Source: PoT sp049331405 (GTDB lineage: Bacteria > Planctomycetota > Planctomycetia > Isosphaerales > Isosphaeraceae). Taken from it: a stretch of 64,000 nucleotides of DNA. Below are positions 8,477-16,580 of the stretch, piece by piece (position 1 is the stretch's first letter; every line of letters starts with the position of its first letter). The DNA lies in the NCBI RefSeq assembly GCF_049331405.1, contig NZ_CP186274.1, forward strand, positions 372,001-436,000. The letters are read 5' to 3'. A program made the translations under genes and the position numbers. The notes below the pieces were generated by a model. That model was not told the origin of the DNA, made no database searches, and was given only the letters and a program-made list of their open reading frames with translations.

Positions 8477-9406
8477 TTACTCCGCAAGGGGTGTTGGCGG
8501 ATGTTCCTGGAAACGTGGGCGGAGGGCATCGGCCAGAGAGCGGAATTCCTCGACGTTCATCGACTCCGCGCGGATCATGCCGGTCAGGCCTAACCCTTCC
8601 AGGAGGGCGTCGACCTCGGGCTTCGTCCACTCCTTGCGCCACATGCTGTGCAGGACCTGGCGGAGGTTCTTGCGGCGATGGAGGAAGACCTGCCGGACGA
8701 TCTCCTTGTACCAGGCGAGGTCGGAGATCTCCGCCCGCTTCGCCGGGTCCGGCCGGATCGCGACCACGGCGGAGTCGACCTTGGGCCTCGGCCAGAAGAC
8801 GGTCGGCGGGAGGGTGCGGACCAGGGTGCAATCGCCCAGGGATTGGATCATCACCGAGAGGGCGCTATAGGCCTCGGTCCCCGGCTCGGCACGCATCCGC
8901 TCGGCCAACTCGAGCTGGATCGTGGCGACCATGAGCGTGGGCTTGAGCTCGGGGTGGATGAGCAGGTTGCTGATGATCGGGGTGGCGACGTTGTAGGGGA
9001 GGTTGGCCACGAGCTTGAATTGCTTGTCGGGCGAGATGGCCAGGCCCGCACGCACGGTGTCGAGCAGCTCGGGGGCCAGCGTGTGCTTGTTGGCCAGGGC
9101 GTCGCAATTCAGGACCCGGACGTTGGGTCGGCCTTCCACGGCCTCGCTGGTGAACCTGGCCATGACCGGGTCGATGTCGACGGCGACCACCGCCGCGCCC
9201 CGGTCGGCCATCAGGGTCGTGAGGGCCCCGGCGCCCGGGCCGACCTCGAGCACCACGTCATTCGGGCCGACTTCCGCCGTGTTGGCGATCAGCTCGTGCA
9301 GATTCAGGTCGATGAGGAAGTTCTGGCCGTAGCGATGCTTGGGGGCCACCCCTCGCCGTTCGAAGAGGTTGCGGAGGTACGTCTGTGTCTGTCGGCTCGT
9401 GGCCAT
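8477..9406 (-). CDS. rsmA: 16S rRNA (adenine1518-N6/adenine1519-N6)-dimethyltransferase RsmA/KsgA
   Basis: 309 residues, slightly longer than the usual 270-290. The enzyme dimethylates two adjacent adenosines in the 3' hairpin of 16S rRNA during 30S assembly, using S-adenosylmethionine. Visible family signs are the start KHRYGQNFLIDLNL, the SAM motif VLEVGPGAGALTTLM at residues 50-65, acidic VVAVDIDPVM, the catalytic motif NLPYNVATPI and the downstream VFWPRPKVDSAVV. The C-terminal helical domain (VFLHRRKNLRQVLHSMW) is complete. It lies 75 bases downstream of riboflavin synthase on the same strand, so co-transcription is likely. Confidence 0.95.
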   Translation of the reverse strand: MATSRQTQTYLRNLFERRGVAPKHRYGQNFLIDLNLHELIANTAEVGPNDVVLEVGPGAGALTTLMADRGAAVVAVDIDPVMARFTSEAVEGRPNVRVLNCDALANKHTLAPELLDTVRAGLAISPDKQFKLVANLPYNVATPIISNLLIHPELKPTLMVATIQLELAERMRAEPGTEAYSALSVMIQSLGDCTLVRTLPPTVFWPRPKVDSAVVAIRPDPAKRAEISDLAWYKEIVRQVFLHRRKNLRQVLHSMWRKEWTKPEVDALLEGLGLTGMIRAESMNVEEFRSLADALRPRFQEHPPTPLAE

Positions 9407-9481
9407 GGAGCAACCTTTGAAGTCGGTCGAGTCGCGACGTGCGGTCGGGAGTCGGGGGTCTTGGAGCCAGTAGGAATCGGG

Positions 9482-10078
9482 CTATGCCGTCTTGTGCGCC
9501 ATGAGCTTGGCGACGTGCCGGGCGATCATGTCGGTCTCGATGTTGACGCGGTCGCCGGGGGCGAGCGTCCCGAGCGTGGTGATGGCCAGGGTGTGCGGGA
9601 TGAGCATGATCGAGAATCCGTCGGCCGAGACGTCCACCAGCGTCAGGCTCACGCCGTCGACCGCGATCGATCCCTTGGGGACGAGGAAGGCGGTCCACTC
9701 GGGGGCGATCCCGAAGCGGAAGAACTCCCACTCGCCGTCGCGTCGGCGCTCGAGGAGGGCCGCCGTGGTATCGACATGCCCCTGGACGAAGTGCCCGCCC
9801 AGGCGGTCGCCGACCTTGAGCGAGCGTTCGAGGTTGACCGGGGATCCGGCCTCTTTCGTGCCGAGGTTCGTGCGGACGAGGGTCTCGGGCCCGGCCTGCA
9901 TGTCGAACCAGTCTCCCTCGGAGGCGACCACGGTCAGGCAGCAGCCGTTGACGGCCACGCTCTCGCCGAGGGCCAGGGGCTCGGCCAGGCCCGGCCAGAC
10001 GAGCCTCAGCCTGCGTCCCGAGTTCTCCTCGACGACCCGATCGACCCGCCCCAGGACTTCCACCAGGCCCGTAAACAT
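9482..10078 (-). CDS. ribE: Riboflavin synthase, alpha subunit
   Basis: 198 residues, the normal size. It dismutates two 6,7-dimethyl-8-ribityllumazine molecules into riboflavin and the pyrimidine substrate. The two-fold lumazine-binding repeat is evident: N-terminal MFTGLVEVLGRV, then ESVAVNGCCLTV and, in the second barrel, GSIAVDGVSLTLVDV. GGHFVQGHVD joins the barrels. Both Cys of the NGCCLTV motif are present. It is a housekeeping gene upstream of rsmA on the same strand. The other rib genes are not in the window, and no FMN riboswitch was seen upstream. Confidence 0.95.
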   Translation of the reverse strand: MFTGLVEVLGRVDRVVEENSGRRLRLVWPGLAEPLALGESVAVNGCCLTVVASEGDWFDMQAGPETLVRTNLGTKEAGSPVNLERSLKVGDRLGGHFVQGHVDTTAALLERRRDGEWEFFRFGIAPEWTAFLVPKGSIAVDGVSLTLVDVSADGFSIMLIPHTLAITTLGTLAPGDRVNIETDMIARHVAKLMAHKTA

Positions 10079-10336
10079 GAATCAGGACACTTCCGAAACG
10101 GGGTAGGGCGGGCTATTGCCCGCCGTGGTCGTTCGCTTTGGATTGAGGGGACCGCCGCCGAGGTCCTCGGCGTCCGTCCGGATCGGCCCGTCCCCACTTC
10201 TCGCATCGGATATGGTAGCACACCCCCCGCCGCGTTAGAATCGGGGATCCCTGGGTTCGGGAGGGACCGGCCCCCCTGCGCCACCGAAAAACTGCGGGAA
10301 ACGACGAACTCCAACCCCAACGGAGGCAAGACCGCC

Positions 10337-11236
10337 ATGACCCCGTCCCTGAACCGACGCGATTTCATCGCCCAGGCGACCGTGGCGACCACCGCCCTGG
10401 CCGCATCCTCGAGCGCCCTGGCCGCTCGCGCCAACCTGCCCAAGTCGCCGACCGACAAGGTGATGCTGGGCAAGACCGGCATCGAGGTCTCGCTCATCGG
10501 CATGGGAACCGGCAGCATCGGCAACGGCCAGGCGAGCAACCAGACCCGGCTCGGGATCAAGGGCTTCACCCGCGTCGTCCGCCACGCGCTCGACAAGGGG
10601 GTCTGCCTCTTCGACGTCGCCGATCAGTACGGCTCGCACGTCTACCTCCGCGAGGCCCTCAAGGGGGTCCCCCGCGAGAAGTACGTGATCCAGACCAAGA
10701 CCCACGCGGCCAACTACGCCGACGCCAAGAGCCACATCGAGCGATACTGCCTCGAGCTGGGCGTCGAGTACATCGACATCCTCCTGCTGCATTGCATGAC
10801 CAAGTCGGGCTGGCCGGCCGACAACCGCGGGTCGATGGAATACCTGCGCGAGGCCAAGGAGAAGAAGATCATCCGCGCCCACGGCACGAGCTGCCACGGC
10901 ATGGACCCGCTCCGGACCGCCGCCAAGGACCCGTTCGTCGAGGTCGACCTCGCCCGGATCAACCCCGAGGGGCTGATCATGGACGACAAGAAGCCCGACG
11001 AGGTCGCCTCGCAGCTCGAGGAGATGCACGCCGCGGGCAAGGGCGTCATCGGCATGAAGATCCTTGGCGAAGGCCGGATCACCACCCCCGAGCGCAAGGA
11101 CGCGTCGCTGCGTTACGTCCTCGGCCTCGGCACGGTGAACGCCTTCATCATCGGCTTCGAGTCCACCGAGCAGGTCGACGACATCATCACCCGCACGGCC
11201 TCGGCCATCGAATCCCTGGGCGCCAAGCGAAGCTGA
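10337..11236 (+). CDS. Tat-exported aldo/keto reductase
   Basis: 299 residues. ATG preceded by GGAGG at 10322-10326. The twin-arginine leader has NRRDFIAQA at residues 6-14 and a hydrophobic Ala-rich stretch to about residue 31. The mature part is an aldo/keto reductase barrel with the tetrad Asp93, Tyr98 (FDVADQYGS), Lys121 (IQTKTHA) and His152 (ILLLHCMT), and a late FIIGFESTEQVDDII segment. Planctomycetes encode many such exported oxidoreductases beside carbohydrate genes. The substrate is unknown and NADPH supply in the periplasm is unclear; these proteins may be exported folded with cofactor. A much longer open frame runs through the antisense of ksgA/ribE into this gene, but only this part has coding character. 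Confidence 0.88.
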   Translation: MTPSLNRRDFIAQATVATTALAASSSALAARANLPKSPTDKVMLGKTGIEVSLIGMGTGSIGNGQASNQTRLGIKGFTRVVRHALDKGVCLFDVADQYGSHVYLREALKGVPREKYVIQTKTHAANYADAKSHIERYCLELGVEYIDILLLHCMTKSGWPADNRGSMEYLREAKEKKIIRAHGTSCHGMDPLRTAAKDPFVEVDLARINPEGLIMDDKKPDEVASQLEEMHAAGKGVIGMKILGEGRITTPERKDASLRYVLGLGTVNAFIIGFESTEQVDDIITRTASAIESLGAKRS

Positions 11237-11267
11237 GCCGATCCTGGCGGATCTTCGAAACCAAAGC

Positions 11268-11304
11268 GACGAGGCCGGTCGGGTCCTACCTGCCTGGCCT
11301 CGTC
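11268..11304. terminator. Hairpin between convergent genes
   Basis: GACGAGGCC (11268-11276) pairs with GGCCTCGTC (11296-11304) around a 19-base loop, in the 81-base space between the stops of the aldo/keto reductase (+) and the hydrolase (-). It probably serves both transcripts. Confidence 0.55.
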
Positions 11305-11317
11305 CCGTTTCCGCCCA

Positions 11318-12796
11318 TCAGCGATTCCGGAACCCTCTCGGGCCGAATCGAGGGCCTCGGGGGCGCGACGGAATGAGGGGAGGCCTGATCCGCCGGAAAG
11401 GGGATGACGGCGGCATATAAATATGCGGCCCGGGCCGTTGGAATGGGGACGCCGCCCTGGAGATCGGAGCTTGCTCCGGCTCGGCGGAGACGTGTGCCTC
11501 CTGACGCAGCCAGGCGATCGCGCGAGGGATCCCCTCCGCGATCATCGAGTCGTAATGGTTTCCCGTCTCCACGATGTCGAGCACGACCGTCTTCCCGAGC
11601 TGTTCCAGGCGCCTCATACAGTCTTCGCTCTGGGAGACCGGGACGTTCGAGTCGTCGCGGGCGTGGAAGAGGTAGACCGGGCACTGGAGCTTCGCCTCGC
11701 CGTATTTGGGCGAATACTTGATCGCGAGGTCGCCGAACCCGACCTGCTTGAACTCCTGGACCGCCTCAGGGCCGAACCGAGCCTCCAAATCGACCGGCGC
11801 GGCGAACGCGATACAACCTTTGAGCCTGGGCTCGTTCTCGGCGAAGAGCAAGGACATGGTCCCTGCCGAGCTATGCCCCGCCGTGTAGATCCGCTCGGGA
11901 TCAATCTGGGGGACCTTGCTCAACGCGAACTCGATCGCCACGTGGGCGTTGACGAGCCCGGCCCTCGCCGCCAGGAACTTGTTCATGCAGGCGCCGAGTT
12001 CGGCTTCATTGATGTTTTCGCGATCCCGGAGCATGCCGTCGAGTTCGTACGCGACCACGGCAAAACCGGCCCGGACGTAGGGCAGGTGCTCGGGCCGGTC
12101 GCCGTCTCCGAGTTCCATCCCCGTGAGCAGATTGCTGCCCGCGCCCGTGATCATCACGCAGGGGAGCGACCTCGGCGCATGCTCGCCCGAGGGGAGGTAG
12201 GCCCAGATCTTCCCCGAATGCCCCGGCTGGGTGCCGCCGGGCAGGTGGACCTCGTGGAGCTGGATGCCGGGCTCGATCTCGATTCCCGATCCGAGTTCCG
12301 GCAGCACCGGCATGGCGATCGGCGCGTTGGGGTCGACGGTGGATCCTGCAGCCAGTGGAGCCGGGGTGCCCGGCTGCGCGGCGAGACCATTGGCCGGCTC
12401 CGCCTTGCGGAGATCCCTCCGATAGCCTCCATAGACCCTGAGGAAGAAGAGTACGATCAGGACGCCGCCGACCACGTTCTTGACCCAGGTCTTGCCCGAC
12501 CCGGACCCGGATTCGGAGCCCCCGATCTCGCGTTCCGGCCTCGGTTTGAATCCGGCACGCCTGGGATCGCCCATGCCCGGCCCCGGCGGCAATGGCCCGG
12601 TCTCGGGCTTCGAGGGGCGGGGTGGCTGGGCGATTTCCTGGAGATCATAGGGATCGTCCGGCTCGTCGAGCGTCGTGCCTCGCGCGGGGATCGTTAAGCG
12701 CTGGCCGCACTGCTTGCATTTCGCCGCCTTGCCGGCCAGCTCATCCGCGACGTGGAATGGCTTCCCGCACCGCGTACATCGGAACGAAATGCTCAT
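11318..12796 (-). CDS. Zinc-ribbon, membrane-anchored alpha/beta hydrolase (dienelactone hydrolase/prolyl oligopeptidase fold)
   Basis: 492 residues from the ATG at 12796. A longer frame exists upstream but this start opens on a typical planctomycete zinc ribbon (FRCTRCGKPF...CKQCGQRLTI; Cys 7, 10, 27, 30) and has AGGGCG eight bases before it. A Pro-rich linker and one helix (VVGGVLIVLFFLRVYGGY, about 125-145) follow. From about residue 225 there is an alpha/beta hydrolase: PCVMITGAGSNLL, nucleophile elbow GHSSAGTM, Asp in LFHARDDSNVPV and His in ETGNHYDSMI. The arrangement places the hydrolase outside the membrane and the zinc ribbon in the cytoplasm. The natural ester or peptide substrate is unknown. 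Confidence 0.82.
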   Translation of the reverse strand: MSISFRCTRCGKPFHVADELAGKAAKCKQCGQRLTIPARGTTLDEPDDPYDLQEIAQPPRPSKPETGPLPPGPGMGDPRRAGFKPRPEREIGGSESGSGSGKTWVKNVVGGVLIVLFFLRVYGGYRRDLRKAEPANGLAAQPGTPAPLAAGSTVDPNAPIAMPVLPELGSGIEIEPGIQLHEVHLPGGTQPGHSGKIWAYLPSGEHAPRSLPCVMITGAGSNLLTGMELGDGDRPEHLPYVRAGFAVVAYELDGMLRDRENINEAELGACMNKFLAARAGLVNAHVAIEFALSKVPQIDPERIYTAGHSSAGTMSLLFAENEPRLKGCIAFAAPVDLEARFGPEAVQEFKQVGFGDLAIKYSPKYGEAKLQCPVYLFHARDDSNVPVSQSEDCMRRLEQLGKTVVLDIVETGNHYDSMIAEGIPRAIAWLRQEAHVSAEPEQAPISRAASPFQRPGPHIYMPPSSPFRRIRPPLIPSRPRGPRFGPRGFRNR

Positions 12797-13061
12797 GGTC
12801 GTTCGCCCTGCTGGCCTGTCCGTGCGGGATATTCTATTTATTGGCCGTGATGGGAGATGAGGACGATTGTGTTCGCGACGTCGACGGGTGTCAAACCCGG
12901 TCGCGGCCAAAATCGTTCGAGTCGAGCAACCTCTGGCCCGGACGTTGCGTATACAGGCATAAAGCGGGTGGATCCGCACGAAGAATCGGCGATCTGCAGC
13001 GAATTCCCTGGAAAGCCGCATCGAGGGCAACGAAAACATCCGTGGAAACGGAGAGGCTGAT

Positions 13062-13502
13062 ATGACGACCCGACTGGCCCGTTGGTTCCACAAATCTCGA
13101 CAGGACGAAAGCAAGGACCAGGGGAAGCAGGTCCGTCCCGAAGACTACGTCGGCGCGGACGAGCAGGCGAACGAGCGTATGGTCCGCGAGGGGTTCGTGC
13201 TCAAGGCCAAGCGCCACCTCAACAAGATCCCTCTGGCGCAGGAGACCGTGGCGATGTACTTCGCCCTGCTCGACCCCAAAACCCCCCTCTGGGTCAAGGG
13301 GACTGTCGCGGCGGCCCTGGCCTATTTCATCCTGCCGTTCGACGCCATCCCCGACATCCTCCCCATCGTCGGCATGAGCGACGATGCGGGAGTCCTGGCC
13401 GGGGCCCTGACCGCCGTCTCCGCGCACATCACGTCGGAGCACCGCGAACGCGCCCGGGCCTGGATGCAAGCCGAGCTCGGCCCGAAGGCCGCCCACGCCT
13501 GA
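13062..13502 (+). CDS. YkvA/DUF1232 family protein
   Basis: 146 residues. ATG with GAGAGG at 13051-13056. The DUF1232 core is plain at about residues 65-105: TPLWVKGTVAAALAYFILPFDAIPDILPIVGMSDDAGVL, the usual single hairpin with the YF-LPFDAIPD signature. The Lys/Arg-rich N-terminus and C-terminal helix fall outside the core. The family is widespread, membrane-associated and of unknown function. It lies divergently from the zinc-ribbon hydrolase and convergently to the DUF4126-like gene. Confidence 0.88.
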   Translation: MTTRLARWFHKSRQDESKDQGKQVRPEDYVGADEQANERMVREGFVLKAKRHLNKIPLAQETVAMYFALLDPKTPLWVKGTVAAALAYFILPFDAIPDILPIVGMSDDAGVLAGALTAVSAHITSEHRERARAWMQAELGPKAAHA

Positions 13503-13524
13503 ACCTGCTTAACTCGTTCAACTT

Positions 13525-13561
13525 CGAGCCGGCATTGAGCCTTTTGGCCGATACCGGCTCG
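13525..13561. terminator. Inverted repeat between convergent genes
   Basis: CGAGCCGG (13525-13532) and CCGGCTCG (13554-13561) are perfect reverse complements 23 bases after the YkvA stop. A second inverted repeat, ACGCCGTCCTC (13595-13605) and GAGGACGGCGT (13659-13669), lies nearer the opposing gene end. Neither has a T run. Confidence 0.45.
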
Positions 13562-13711
13562 TGTGTCATGGCTGACGAGGTTCTCAAAACAACGACGCCG
13601 TCCTCCACATGATCCAAGACACCCCACCAAAGTGAGTGAGGGATGATCGATCGTGGGCGAGGACGGCGTATTCGTCGCTTCAGTTGAATACTGATGCGGC
13701 GAGGGCCTGGC

Positions 13712-14233
13712 TCAGGCCTCGACACCGATGGACGCGAGCGCGGGCTTGACCTGCTCCTTGGCTTCCTCAAAGGATTCCTTGGCGACGCCTGCGATTTCCT
13801 CCATCGACATTCCGGTGGCCTCTGAGCCGAGCCGGAGCGCCAGGTAGTCTTCGGCCACGCCAAGGACCAGGTCGGGGATGCCAAGTCCCCGGCTGAGTGC
13901 GATCCGGGCCATGGGGGCCACGCTGGCGAACCCGGCCGCGATCACGGCTCCCATCGGAGCTGCGAGCGGGTCCTCGACACCGTCTTCTTTCAAGCTCTCG
14001 TGCGCGACCCAGGCCCCGGCCAGCGTCCTCGGGATCAGCAGGGCGGGATTGTACCGGCTGGGCAGGAACCCCGCCTTATCCAAAACAAGCTCCCCCATCG
14101 CCGCCAGGGCCACACCCCGGGCCCCCTGACGCTTGCGCGACGTCATCAGGAACGCCGGCCCGAGCGAGAGCTTCAACCCCGTGATCGCCGCCAGTGCCAT
14201 CGCCCTCTGGAAGGGCGTCATCGTGCTGGGCAT
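13712..14233 (-). CDS. DUF4126-like small membrane protein
   Basis: 173 residues from the ATG at 14233, which has GGAGG eight bases upstream; an upstream extension is judged non-coding. The chain has four or so short hydrophobic helices (ALAAITGLKLSLGPAFL; GVALAAMGELVLDKAGFLPSR; PMGAVIAAGFASVAPMARIA). The Asp-Lys-x5-PSR motif and the later GIPDLVLGVAEDYLALRLG closely resemble the DUF4126 pattern. Function is unknown. Assignment rests on motif spacing only, so it is moderate. Confidence 0.7.
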   Translation of the reverse strand: MPSTMTPFQRAMALAAITGLKLSLGPAFLMTSRKRQGARGVALAAMGELVLDKAGFLPSRYNPALLIPRTLAGAWVAHESLKEDGVEDPLAAPMGAVIAAGFASVAPMARIALSRGLGIPDLVLGVAEDYLALRLGSEATGMSMEEIAGVAKESFEEAKEQVKPALASIGVEA

Positions 14234-14723
14234 GGTGGAAGTCCTCCGTTGTGTATCCAGTCGCCATGAATCTGAAGGCGTTTCCGCCTTGTAACTTCCT
14301 TCATACCCAAGGCAAAGCTCATGCCAAGGGTTTACGTTGAGGGGAAATGGAGGGGCAGCCGATGACTTTTGCGGGACCATGTGGTTTTCATCACCAAGAA
14401 TATGGATCGGCTTATGCTTTGTTTCCATTTGTAAACAAGTTGGGATGGAATTAGGTTTCGCGAATACGAAGGGCTGTTGCTGCAGCTCGGTAAAATTGTT
14501 AAGTTTTCTGGAGTCGGTAGGGGCGACGAATTTTGCCTAGCCTCACCTGAATGTACGAATGGCGCGAGTCCTGCCGCGCCGCCCATCTCCCTGGAATTGA
14601 TGAGATCTGATTCCAGACACCCCACTCGTTGGTGTCGTTCTTCCGTATTGAGTGATGATCCTGGACCGCCGGTCCTTTCAGGAACGGATTTGCCTCGCCG
14701 AAAGGGATTCAAGGCTCTCATTT
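14234..14723. other. Divergent intergenic region upstream of the FkbM gene
   Basis: About 490 bases between the start of the DUF4126-like gene (-) and the FkbM gene (+). The segment is AT-richer than its neighbours, especially 14360-14530. Frames here lack ribosome binding sites. It must contain both promoters, but I see no convincing -35/-10 pair. Confidence 0.5.
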
Positions 14724-15602
14724 ATGAGCTCATCTCCTGCCATTCTCGCTCGCGCCGTCCGTGGTATATTCAGGCGTGGTAAGAACTTGCGGAACAGGGT
14801 CGAGTGGAGTGTCGTTCGTGCGTTGCGGAAAGAGGCACCATGGTCGAAGAACCGCTGGGGGCATAAGTATCAGGCGGTCAGCCTGACCGAATACCACTAC
14901 CTCCGCGACGGGAATCCCGAGACGCACGAGAGTGCCCTGCTCGAGCACGTCCTCCGCCCAGGGATGACGGTCGTGGATGTCGGCGCGAACCACGGCCTCT
15001 TCAGCTTCGAGGCGGCGCATCTGACGGGACCTACCGGCCGCATTCATGCCTTCGAGCCGACGCCCAGCACCCGGGCCTTGCTGCAGAGCAACTTCGACGC
15101 GAACGGCGTCACCACCGTGAAGGTCTTCTCGGTCGCGGTCAGCGACGCCCCCGGCATGGCCAAGCTCCGCGTCCATCGCGAGCTGAGCGGCCTGAATACG
15201 CTGGCGACGAAGGACATCACCTGGAACCAGGGGACGCTGCACGCCGACGAGATCGTCGAGGTGCCCGTCACGACCCTCGACGACCACGCGGCCCGCGAAG
15301 GATTGAGCCATATCGACTTCCTGAAGATCGACGTCGAGGGGTTCGAACTCTCCGTGATCCGGGGCGCCCGGAAGCTGCTCAAATCGAAGAGCATCGACAT
15401 GGTGATGGTCGAGATCGGCGACGTCACCTGCGAGAATGCTGGGGTCTCACCGATGGACCTCCTGAACGAGTTCCATTCGCTGGGATACCACCTCTACGGC
15501 ATCTCCGAGACGGGCGAGATCAACCACCAAGTCGAGTCATTCCCCTCGACGACCTTCAGCGCCAATTTCCTCGCGCTCCCGGCGACCGAAGGGGCTCGTT
15601 GA
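14724..15602 (+). CDS. FkbM family methyltransferase
   Basis: 292 residues from the ATG at 14724; an earlier in-frame ATG at 14652 would add 24 residues without likeness. Class I SAM-dependent methyltransferase: motif I TVVDVGANHGLFSFEAA at about residue 85, acidic IHAFEPTPSTRALL, and the FkbM signature DFLKIDVEGFELSVIRGA near residue 205. FkbM enzymes O-methylate sugars or polyketides; in planctomycetes they are common near surface polysaccharide genes. No glycosyltransferase is adjacent, so the target is unknown. The N-terminal 50 residues are basic and may be a membrane- or partner-binding extension. Confidence 0.88.
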   Translation: MSSSPAILARAVRGIFRRGKNLRNRVEWSVVRALRKEAPWSKNRWGHKYQAVSLTEYHYLRDGNPETHESALLEHVLRPGMTVVDVGANHGLFSFEAAHLTGPTGRIHAFEPTPSTRALLQSNFDANGVTTVKVFSVAVSDAPGMAKLRVHRELSGLNTLATKDITWNQGTLHADEIVEVPVTTLDDHAAREGLSHIDFLKIDVEGFELSVIRGARKLLKSKSIDMVMVEIGDVTCENAGVSPMDLLNEFHSLGYHLYGISETGEINHQVESFPSTTFSANFLALPATEGAR

Positions 15603-15621
15603 GCCGCACACCCCTGCCAGA

Positions 15622-15654
15622 CACGCCGGCCCCGAACGCTCCGGGGCCGGCGTG
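15622..15654. terminator. Bidirectional hairpin, 13-bp stem
   Basis: CACGCCGGCCCCG (15622-15634) pairs perfectly with CGGGGCCGGCGTG (15642-15654) around a 7-base loop, between the convergent FkbM and nitroreductase genes. Confidence 0.75.
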
Positions 15655-15717
15655 AGCCTACCGACTCTCGCAAGCCAATTACCATCATGTCAGCATGTTT
15701 GCCGCTGATGCCTTGCC

Positions 15718-16317
15718 TCAGGCGATGGTGCAAACCTGGTCGAAGCTGAGCCTCGGGTTGCGGGGGCGGAGCTGGGCGGGGTCGCCGTAGCCGAGGTTGA
15801 CCAGGAAGTTGGATTTGAAGCGGCCGTCGGGGAAGAAGGCGGCGTCGACCTTGGCGTTGTCGAAGCCGGACATCGGGCCGGCGTCGAGGCCGACGGCCCT
15901 CGCGGCGATGATCAGGTAGGCACCCTGCAGCGAGCCGTTCCGCATCAGGTGGGCCCTGGTGAACTCTTCCCTGCCGGGGGCGGTGAAGAGGGCGGCGAAG
16001 CCCGGGTTCTGCGGGAAGAGGTACGGGATGTGCTCATGGAAGCGCGTGTCGTAGGCGACAATCGCGCAGACGGGGGCCGACATCGTCTTGTCGACGTTCG
16101 CGGGCATCAGGGCCGGCTTGAGCCGCTCCTTCGCCTCGGCCGACTTCACGAAGACGACCCGCATCGGCGTCGTGTTCGCGGACGTCGCGCCGAACTTGGC
16201 GATCTCATAGAGCCGATGCAAGACGTCGTCCTCCACCGGGCGGGGGAGCCAGGCGACGTGGGTGCGCGCCTCGCGGAAGATGACGTCCAGGGCCTGGTCA
16301 TTCAACGGTTCGGCCAT
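15718..16317 (-). CDS. RutE-like nitroreductase (malonic semialdehyde reductase family)
   Basis: 199 residues, matching the 196 of Escherichia coli RutE. The likeness is colinear: LFxxARTH-type start (IFREARTHVAWLPRPV), GATSANTTPMRVVFVK for FMN phosphate binding, AEAKERLKPALMPAN, APVCAIVAYDTRFHEHIPYLFP, AYLIIAARAVGLDAGPMSGFDN, FKSNFLVNLGYGDP and RLSFDQ. RutE is an FMN-dependent NAD(P)H reductase in pyrimidine-ring degradation. No other rut genes are visible here, so the true substrate may be another aldehyde or nitro compound. Confidence 0.88.
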   Translation of the reverse strand: MAEPLNDQALDVIFREARTHVAWLPRPVEDDVLHRLYEIAKFGATSANTTPMRVVFVKSAEAKERLKPALMPANVDKTMSAPVCAIVAYDTRFHEHIPYLFPQNPGFAALFTAPGREEFTRAHLMRNGSLQGAYLIIAARAVGLDAGPMSGFDNAKVDAAFFPDGRFKSNFLVNLGYGDPAQLRPRNPRLSFDQVCTIA

Positions 16318-16580
16318 CGCTTGGATTCCTCGGGCATTGATGATCGTCGATGGGCGACAGCATAACCCATCGACGTCGCACGCGCCATCGCAAAAGCCGA
16401 TCCCGATCGAGAACCCCGCCGGTCGCAGTCGATCCGGCTCAGATCAACGGACGTATCAACCCCTTTCGCGTCCATGGCGCGTAAAGAAGGGGGTCCCCGA
16501 CGAAAAGCTCGTCGGGGGCCCCCCTCGATGGATGGCCTGGTCGATGTGCCCGGGTCAGGCCCGGGCCGGGTCGATATGGA

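Noticed and set aside
8648..10336. Long plus-strand extension in front of the aldo/keto reductase
   Set aside because: It is antisense to ksgA and riboflavin synthase, both certain. The true start is the ATG at 10337 with GGAGG.
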